NCBI GenBank assembly: GCA_036389375.1
Contig: DASVQA010000151.1
Span: 1 to 57,796 of the forward strand
Direction: 5' to 3'
DNA length: 57,796 nt
Origin: QHXQ01 sp036389375
GTDB taxonomy: Bacteria; Acidobacteriota; Blastocatellia; Pyrinomonadales; Pyrinomonadaceae
A program made the position numbers and the translations under genes. Positions 52,910-57,796 of this stretch are shown here, piece by piece. Positions within the stretch are counted from its first letter, which is position 1; each line of letters opens with the position of its first letter. The notes under the pieces are model-generated. The model had not been told where the DNA came from. It was given only the letters and a program-made list of their open reading frames with translations, and ran no database searches.

Positions 52910-52925
52910 TGCTCGCACCTCTCCT

Positions 52926-53834
52926 TCAAGCTAAGGCGTCAGGTTCGCGTCCGGTTGATCGCAAGACGGCCGTGCGCTGGCGCAGCGCCTCGTAGAGCAC
53001 GACGCCGGCCGCGACCGAGACGTTGAGCGACGAGATGTGCCCGCGCAGAGGTATCTGCACGAGCGCGTCGCAACGCTCGCGCACAAGCCGGCGCAAGCCC
53101 TCGCCTTCGCTGCCGAGCAGGAGCGCAGACGGGCGCGTCCAGTCCCAATCGGTGTACGCGAGCGGCGCGTCGGCCGCCGTGCCGACCGTCCAGATGTTAC
53201 GCTCCTTTAGTTCTTCGACGAGGCGCGCGACGTTTGCCGCCCGCGCGACGGGCACATATTCGAGCGCGCCCGCGGCCGATTTCGCCACCGTCTCGGTCAG
53301 CCCGGCGGCGCGGCGTTCAGGCACGAAGACCGCGTCCACGCCCGCGCACTCGCACGTGCGTATGATCGCGCCGAGGTTGCGCGGGTCTTCCACGCCGTCG
53401 AGCACGACGGCGAGCGGCGGCGCAGCTTGCGCCACACGCGCGGCGAGCAGTTCCAGCAACTCGTCTGCGTCCGCGTAAGCGACCGCCGCGACGCTGGCGA
53501 CGACGCCCTGATGATTCGCGCCCGGCGCGAGCCGCTGCAACTCCGCACGCGGCGCACGCCGCACAGGGATGCCGCCTGCGCGCGCCAACTCGAACAACTC
53601 GTGCAGCCGGGCGGCCTGCGCGCCCTCTGCGACCGTGATGCGCTCGACGCGCCGCCCGCCCGCGCGCAAGGCCTCGACGACCGGCAGCACGCCGTAAAGC
53701 TGGCCCGCACCCGTCTGTGCGGGCGCAGGCGCGGCGTGGGGCGCACGGGCCGGCGAGGACGCGTTGGCTGGATTACGCACGGCGTCGCCTGTGTGCGCCG
53801 CGCGGCCCGGCTTGTGTCTGCGATGCGGTTTCAT
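52926..53834 (-). CDS. rlmB: 23S rRNA 2'-O-ribose methyltransferase, RlmB-type (SpoU/TrmH)
   Basis: A 302-residue SPOUT enzyme. After a low-complexity basic leader (about 45 residues) come the substrate-binding L30-like part (GQLYGVLPVVEALRAGGRR) and the SpoU methylase core: VLDGVEDPRNLGAIIRTCE (motif 1, Asn and Arg), LGSEGEGL (motif 2) and IPLRGHISSLNVSVAAGVVLYE (motif 3 with the SAM knot). The reaction is 2'-O-methylation of a guanosine in 23S rRNA (G2251 in E. coli). The ATG overlaps the stop of the upstream gene by 4 bases. The unusual N-terminal extension is variable and may not be functional. Confidence 0.93.
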   Translation of the reverse strand: MKPHRRHKPGRAAHTGDAVRNPANASSPARAPHAAPAPAQTGAGQLYGVLPVVEALRAGGRRVERITVAEGAQAARLHELFELARAGGIPVRRAPRAELQRLAPGANHQGVVASVAAVAYADADELLELLAARVAQAAPPLAVVLDGVEDPRNLGAIIRTCECAGVDAVFVPERRAAGLTETVAKSAAGALEYVPVARAANVARLVEELKERNIWTVGTAADAPLAYTDWDWTRPSALLLGSEGEGLRRLVRERCDALVQIPLRGHISSLNVSVAAGVVLYEALRQRTAVLRSTGREPDALA

Positions 53835-54880
53835 GTGTCGGTGCGCGGGCGCAGCCGGAAGTGCTGGCGCAACCGGCCGTAGCGCGTGAACTGCATTTCG
53901 TTGCTGACGTTGGTGATGGCTTCGGTGTTCATGCGCCCGGGCCGCTCACGGCGCAGCCCCGAAGAGGTCTGCTCCGTGGCCGGCCAAGCCGTTTGCAGCA
54001 GCGGGCGCAGGCTCGCATAAAGCTCGTCGCAGACGGCGTTGACCGCGCGCGTGCGTAGCGCCGCGTAGAGCCGCGCGAAATTCTCCGCCGCGAGCAGGCT
54101 CTTGTGCGCGCCGAGACACGTGTAATCGAAACCTTCGGCCTTGATGCGCCAGTTGACCAGAGGCTGATTCATGTAGAGATCGAGCACGCCTTCGTCTGCG
54201 TAGAACTCGCGCGTCTCGACCACTTCGCCGTCCGCGCGTCGTCTGCGGCGCTCCTCGACCTCGATCTGTCGGCGGTTGATGCGCCCCACGACGAGCAACG
54301 CGATCTCCGACCACGCGACACAGAGCGCCGCGCTCTCCGCGCTCGGCCAAGCCGTCAAAGCTTCATCGCCAAACGCCAGACGGCGGACGCGCTGCGGCGG
54401 TCGCGTCTCAACCGCCAATACTTCGTCGGCCATTATCTCAACCGTCAGACCAAGCGCTGTGAGTTTGCTTTCGATGAGCGCCGCCTCTTCGTAAAGCGAC
54501 GTGCGCGCAAGCGGCAGGTGTGTGCGCGCCGCAAGCGTGCGCTGCAACTGTTCCGGCTCAACGCGCAACAGGCGCGCGGCTTCCGCCAGCGCTGCGGGCG
54601 CTAACTCCGGCGCAGTTTCAGCGCGCGGCAGCAGCACGACGTTAAAGCCCAGTTCGCCCGCTTCGAGCGCACGCAGGGCGGGCCGGCGCAGGTCTTGCGC
54701 GCCGACGTTGGCGGGCAGCGCCGCGCCGCAGTAGAGACAACGCATGCGCGTCGGCGCGTTGGTGCGTGCGCACGCCGGGCACGCGACCAACTCGGCCGGG
54801 GCAAACGCGCGTGCGGCCGACAGCGGCCCGACGGCGTCCACGTCCGCCCATTCTTCCTCATCGCTTGGCGGCGGTGTCAT
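53831..54880 (-). CDS. Zinc-ribbon protein of unknown function
   Basis: A 349-residue cytoplasmic protein from the ATG at 54880; the frame extends to 54952, and an ATG at 54892 overlaps the predicted -10 element. A short acidic N-terminus precedes a zinc ribbon (LVACPACARTNAPTRMRCLYCGA) at about residues 33-55. The rest is a mixed alpha/beta domain with EPEQLQRTLAARTHLPLAR, VLLVVGRINRRQIEVEERRRR-like basic segments and a C-terminal FARLYAALRTRAVNAVCDEL. I do not recognise it. Its stop overlaps the rlmB start by 4 bases, so it is first in a coupled operon with rRNA methylation, suggesting but not proving an RNA- or ribosome-related role. Confidence 0.8.
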   Translation of the reverse strand: MTPPPSDEEEWADVDAVGPLSAARAFAPAELVACPACARTNAPTRMRCLYCGAALPANVGAQDLRRPALRALEAGELGFNVVLLPRAETAPELAPAALAEAARLLRVEPEQLQRTLAARTHLPLARTSLYEEAALIESKLTALGLTVEIMADEVLAVETRPPQRVRRLAFGDEALTAWPSAESAALCVAWSEIALLVVGRINRRQIEVEERRRRRADGEVVETREFYADEGVLDLYMNQPLVNWRIKAEGFDYTCLGAHKSLLAAENFARLYAALRTRAVNAVCDELYASLRPLLQTAWPATEQTSSGLRRERPGRMNTEAITNVSNEMQFTRYGRLRQHFRLRPRTDT

Positions 54881-54890
54881 CTCGCCGGTC

Positions 54891-54918
54891 ATTATACGTT
54901 GCGGCGTAGGCTTTGCAA
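54891..54918 (-). promoter_or_regulatory. Almost leaderless promoter of the zinc-ribbon/rlmB/aroDE operon
   Basis: Minus-strand TTGCAA (54918-54913), 16-base spacer, perfect TATAAT (54896-54891). Transcription would start about 54884, only three to five bases before the ATG at 54880. No Shine-Dalgarno can fit, so the mRNA would be leaderless or nearly so. Confidence 0.6.
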
Positions 54919-54959
54919 CGCAGTTGCCCGCGCCGGGGCGCGCTGGCCACATCGGGCAT

Positions 54960-54986
54960 TTGAAATCCGCGCTTGAGTTGTATAAT
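54960..54986 (+). promoter_or_regulatory. Promoter of the lipoprotein gene
   Basis: TTGAAA (54960-54965), a 15-base spacer and a perfect TATAAT (54981-54986), divergent from the promoter at 54891-54918. The short spacer weakens it. The lipoprotein ATG follows at 55027. Confidence 0.5.
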
Positions 54987-55026
54987 CGCGGCGCGAACGA
55001 TAATCAGCTATCATCGCCGACACCTT

Positions 55027-55938
55027 ATGCCGACAAATGGTCGCCTGTCTGTCTGTGCTTTGTGGCGCGCGCTGCCCGCGTGTCTGGCGCTCTTGCTCGG
55101 CGCGTGCGCGGCGGCGCGCGGGCCTGACGCCGGGCCGCCGCGCGCCAACGAACCCGCTTACCCGGTCATCTTGGCCGCCAGCACGGAGCGGCGCGAGCAG
55201 GCCACGGCCGCTTGGCAGGCGCTCGTGCAGGAGCAGGGTGGGGCGGCGACGACGGCGGCGCTGCCGGAACTCCAAAACGTGACGGCGACCATCAACGCGC
55301 TACCGCCGGGCGTTGAACTGCGCCTGCCACGGATCGAACTGGCGAACAACACCGCCATCTCGCCGGACGAGGCGACGCGCGAAGCCCTGCGCCGCTTCTT
55401 AACGCCCGCCGCGCCGCTCCTCGGCGTCGCAGCCAAAGACCTGTCGCTCGTCGAAATCAAAGATGAGGGCGCAGGCACAAAGCTTGCGCGCTACCAGCAG
55501 AAGCCTTTCCCTTACCCGTTGCGCGGCGGCTTCGGCGTGCTCGAAATACGCTTCACGGCGGACGGCCGCGTTGTCGCCCTGACCAGCACGGCCTTGCCCG
55601 ACGCGGAACGCCTCGCGCGCCTGCTCGCCGTGCAGCCGCAGAAGTTGACGGCGAAGGACGCCGAGACGCGCCTCGCCGGCCGCGCCTTCAACTATCAGGG
55701 CGCGGACAACAGCACGCTCGCCTACACGGTGGGGCCGAACGAGCAGGTTAAAGCGCGCGAACTGGTCGTCTATCCGAGCCGGCGCGCAGGCGACGCGGCG
55801 GCGCTCGAACTGCACCTCGCGTGGGAACTGGCGGTCGCGCGTGGCGCGGGCGATCCGCTCTCGGTCTACGTGGACGCACTGACGGGCGAGATTATCGGCG
55901 CGACCGCGTCACCGCCGCCGCAGGCACAGTCGAAATAA
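55027..55938 (+). CDS. Lipoprotein of unknown function
   Basis: A 303-residue protein. The ATG at 55027 gives a lipoprotein signal with lipobox LLLGAC; a longer frame from 54973 would add 18 residues overlapping the promoter. The mature part has two parts: RRFLTPAAPLLGVAAKDLSLV with KFPYPLRGGFGVLEIRFTADGRV-type beta strands, and a C-terminal HLAWELAVARGAGDPLSVYVDALTGEIIGA segment. The last segment (YVDALTGEII) resembles PepSY/FTP-type propeptide inhibitor repeats, so it might act as a periplasmic inhibitor or chaperone (inference). No enzyme motif was seen. Confidence 0.78.
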   Translation: MPTNGRLSVCALWRALPACLALLLGACAAARGPDAGPPRANEPAYPVILAASTERREQATAAWQALVQEQGGAATTAALPELQNVTATINALPPGVELRLPRIELANNTAISPDEATREALRRFLTPAAPLLGVAAKDLSLVEIKDEGAGTKLARYQQKPFPYPLRGGFGVLEIRFTADGRVVALTSTALPDAERLARLLAVQPQKLTAKDAETRLAGRAFNYQGADNSTLAYTVGPNEQVKARELVVYPSRRAGDAAALELHLAWELAVARGAGDPLSVYVDALTGEIIGATASPPPQAQSK

Positions 55939-56068
55939 GGACGGGACAGGCACGCCCGCGCGCAATTTCTGCGGTCGCCGCTTGACCACATGCGCTGCGG
56001 GGCGTCATGCTAGGGGTGAAATTAAAAGTTATGACATTCAACTTCTTAACAACGGAGCGTTCCACTGC

Positions 56069-56812
56069 ATGCAGCACTTTGATCCGACGAATAACATTTC
56101 ATGGCAGCTTGGCTACAGAGGACGAGTAGCGGTTTTCATTGACGGCAACAACCTTTTCCACGCCGCGCGGTTTCACAACATTGACATTGATTACAACAAG
56201 CTGCTGCGCGTCCTCTTAGGCGACGGGCGCTTGCTGCGCGCCTTCTTCTACACGGGCGTGGACACGAACGCCGAACGTCAACAGGGCTTCCTGCTCTGGA
56301 TGCGCCGCAACGGCTTTCGCGTCATTCAGAAAGAACTGAAGACGTTCTACGACGGCACGCGCAAGGCGAATCTCGACGTAGAGATCGCCGTTGACATGCT
56401 CTCTTTGGCCGGGCGCTACGAGACGGCCGTGCTCGTCTCCGGCGATGAAGATTTCGTCTACGCCGTTAACGCAGTCGCCTACAAGGGCTGCCGCGTCGAA
56501 GTCGCCGGCTTCCGCTCCAACACCGCGCCCAAGTTGATCGACGTAGCCGACTACTTCATAGACCTCGGCGAAATTGCCGAGAAGGTGCGCAAAGAGAACA
56601 CGCACGGCGCGCGCTACTACGACCAGCACGCCCACGACGATGCGCCGGTCTACACGTCGCCGCACGACACAGACACGGGCAACAATCACAACCATCGTGT
56701 CCATAACCAGCGCCCGCCCGTCGCGCCCTTCAACGGCGAGGCCAAAAGCGAAGAAGACGAAACAACCTACAAGCCCCAGTCCGATTTCGTCCGCGTGACA
56801 GATGAACACTGA
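56069..56812 (+). CDS. NYN-domain protein (LabA/DUF88-like)
   Basis: A 247-residue protein with a PIN-like NYN nuclease fold: VAVFIDGNNLFHAARF (first acidic residue in DGNN) near residue 20, FFYTGVD, NLDVEIAVDML (second Asp) and VLVSGDEDFVYAVNAV (third acidic pair), then RVEVAGFRSNTAPKLIDVADYF. NYN proteins of the LabA group are proposed or shown to be metal-dependent RNases. The ATG at 56069 has a GGAG about 11 bases upstream; the frame extends upstream to 55982. The C-terminal 50 residues are low-complexity and His/Asp-rich (YYDQHAHDDAP; NNHNHRVHN). It is not in an obvious operon; the downstream DUF2203 gene follows a repeat. Confidence 0.87.
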   Translation: MQHFDPTNNISWQLGYRGRVAVFIDGNNLFHAARFHNIDIDYNKLLRVLLGDGRLLRAFFYTGVDTNAERQQGFLLWMRRNGFRVIQKELKTFYDGTRKANLDVEIAVDMLSLAGRYETAVLVSGDEDFVYAVNAVAYKGCRVEVAGFRSNTAPKLIDVADYFIDLGEIAEKVRKENTHGARYYDQHAHDDAPVYTSPHDTDTGNNHNHRVHNQRPPVAPFNGEAKSEEDETTYKPQSDFVRVTDEH

Positions 56813-56819
56813 TCACAGA

Positions 56820-56873
56820 AGGTCAGAGGTTAGAGGTCAGTTAAGACCAAGCCTCTGACCGCTGACCTCTGCT
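56820..56873. repeat. GAGGTCAG-type inverted element before the DUF2203 gene
   Basis: CAGAGGTTAGAGGTCAG (56824-56840) pairs with CTGACCGCTGACCTCTG (56855-56871) over 17 bases with two mismatches around a 14-base loop. The element fills the gap from the NYN gene to the DUF2203 ATG (56876), leaving no room for a normal Shine-Dalgarno. Confidence 0.8.
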
Positions 56874-56875
56874 TT

Positions 56876-57256
56876 ATGAAACTCTTCAGCGTTGAGGAAG
56901 CGAATGCGCTGCTGCCGGCGGTGCGGCGCATCGTCGCCGGCATCAAGCGGGCGCACGCTGAAGTGACTCGACGCGAGGCGGCGGCCAAGCATGCGGCGGT
57001 GGGTGCAGAGGCGGGCGGTGGCGGCTTCATGCCGGGCAGTGCGCGTTATGCAGCGGCGCTGCTGCAACTCGCTGAACGCGCGGGCGCACTTGAAGCGTTG
57101 GGCGTGCAGTTGAAAGATTACACGCGCGGGCTGATAGATTTTCCGTCTCTGCGCGACGGGCGCGTCGTCCTGCTCTGCTGGCAGTTGGGCGAGGGCGACC
57201 GCCTCGAATGGTGGCACGAAGTCGAAGCCGGTTTTGCCGGCCGCCAGCCGCTCTAA
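56876..57256 (+). CDS. DUF2203 domain protein
   Basis: A 126-residue protein with the full DUF2203 pattern: the N-terminal KLFSVEEANALLPAVRRIVAGI helix, a middle Gly-rich loop, LGVQLKDYTRGLIDFPSLRDGRVVLLCWQLGEGDRLEWWHE-like segments (GLIDFPS and LCWQLGE are its hallmarks). It is a small cytoplasmic domain of unknown function that is common in Acidobacteriota, Actinobacteria and Firmicutes. Its ATG follows immediately on a GAGGTCAG-type element, so a ribosome site is not apparent. Convergent or operon partners cannot be inferred. Confidence 0.88.
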   Translation: MKLFSVEEANALLPAVRRIVAGIKRAHAEVTRREAAAKHAAVGAEAGGGGFMPGSARYAAALLQLAERAGALEALGVQLKDYTRGLIDFPSLRDGRVVLLCWQLGEGDRLEWWHEVEAGFAGRQPL

Positions 57257-57551
57257 AAGGGCAACGCGCAGCGCGGACACGACCTTGCGCTGCATCCTGA
57301 AAGATCAGACCGGCACGCCTTGCGCCGTCCTCATTTCCCTTTACGCCCTTGCCAATTCCTTGCGCCTGCTGCCTTTATCTTGTGTACGCGGCCGCGTGCA
57401 AATACATTTCCTTGTATATTTTCTGGTTGACGACTTAAAGTAATCTCTGATAGCATCCGCCGCGACTCCGCTAAGGGCTTGGGTTTACCGCCGCGCCCGT
57501 CAGCTTCTAGATCGACATCTTCGAGCGAGCAAGAGGAAGGCTTTGACTCGT
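57257..57551. promoter_or_regulatory. Intergenic region before the right-edge zinc-ribbon gene
   Basis: A 295-base gap. GCAGCGC/GCGCTGC (57268-57274, 57287-57293) is a weak hairpin with no U-tract. An A/T-rich segment carries the quasi-palindrome AAATACA-N5-TGTATATTT (about 57399-57419), and TTGACG (57427-57432), 17 bases, ATAGCA (57450-57455) is a candidate promoter reading towards the right-edge gene. No gene is recognised. Confidence 0.45.
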
Positions 57552-57796
57552 ATGTTGTGTGCCGCGTGCCGTGCTGTTTATGCCAGTTCACTGGCCGCGT
57601 GCCCCATGTGCCACGCGCCGGCCCACACGGACGCCGCCGCACCCCGCACTTACCGAAGAATCGCTATGACCCCTTCAGCACGTCAGGAACAGCAGCCCAC
57701 GCACGCAGACGACAACGCGAACGTCAGACCGAGCGCCCCACCCGCTTCGACGCTGATCGAGTTTCCGACGCCGGGTCGTGCGCCGAAACCGCAATG
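57552..57796 (+). CDS. Zinc-ribbon protein, 5' part only (cut by window edge)
   Basis: The ATG at 57552 is preceded by AGGAAGG with 11 bases spacing. The frame stays open to the window edge. The N-terminus holds CAACRAVYASSLAACPMCHA, a CXXC...CXXC zinc ribbon, followed after about 60 residues by a disordered Pro/Thr-rich stretch and the sequence STLIEFPTPGRA, a motif I recall from acidobacterial RDD-family membrane proteins (low confidence). The product cannot be named from this fragment. Confidence 0.55.
   Translation, partial: MLCAACRAVYASSLAACPMCHAPAHTDAAAPRTYRRIAMTPSARQEQQPTHADDNANVRPSAPPASTLIEFPTPGRAPKPQ

Noticed and set aside
57331..57642. Minus-strand frame near the right edge
   Set aside because: Overlaps the candidate promoter and zinc-ribbon start on the plus strand and has no domain.
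1..57796. CRISPR array, tRNA, rRNA, IS element or prophage
   Set aside because: No regular spacer-repeat array, cloverleaf-like sequence, transposase, integrase or phage structural gene was recognised; the short inverted elements are too small and lack transposase.

Overview
The window is GC-rich, densely coded bacterial chromosome. Its gene content points to Acidobacteriota, probably class Blastocatellia (inference from gene families, not a placement). It has two very large Oar-type TonB-dependent receptors with an N-terminal carboxypeptidase-regulatory domain, several VCBS/FG-GAP plus ASPIC/UnbV ('CRTAC1') proteins, a TPR-multiheme cytochrome fusion and many exported TPR proteins. No tRNA, rRNA, CRISPR array, insertion sequence or phage gene was seen.

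Layout. 0-3 kb: xylF and xylG of a xylose-type ABC importer (the permease would lie beyond the left edge). 3-31.7 kb: a carbohydrate region framed by two paralogous pairs of TonB receptor plus exported TPR protein. Between the pairs lie a GH3 beta-glucosidase with a PF10091/GH144-type enzyme, a maltodextrin operon (malQ, cyclomaltodextrinase-like GH13, SDR, MFS sugar transporter, pullulanase) read from a near-consensus promoter in front of malQ, a second GH13 paralogue, and a two-gene cytochrome operon. 32-41.4 kb: a nitrilase, a 1230-residue TPR-VCBS-UnbV protein with an unrecognised C-terminal half, a small exported protein, and two CRTAC1 proteins. 41.4-49.6 kb: Uma2 nuclease, ROK regulator, a compact ECF sigma / anti-sigma / secretin-N-like operon, several exported proteins of unknown function and a beta-propeller protein. 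49.7-54.9 kb: a tightly overlapping housekeeping operon (zinc-ribbon protein, rlmB, zinc-ribbon membrane protein, fused aroDE, thiF-like) that seems to start from an almost leaderless promoter. 54.9-57.8 kb: a lipoprotein, a NYN-domain protein, a DUF2203 protein and the start of another zinc-ribbon protein.

How it fits together. Xylose, beta-1,2- or related beta-glucan, and alpha-glucan use are side by side. Outer-membrane receptors could bring oligosaccharides into the periplasm, exported GH3, GH144-like, GH13 and pullulanase enzymes could cut them, and the MFS permease could pass maltodextrins to cytoplasmic MalQ. The exported TPR proteins beside the receptors are candidates for a SusD-like role. 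That idea, the tandem sites in front of the cytochrome operon, and a family of short inverted GAGGTCAG-type elements sitting exactly on gene borders are the most novel-looking signals. Start codons were re-chosen in many genes from Shine-Dalgarno and signal-peptide evidence. Domain names rest on reading motifs by eye; no database search was run.
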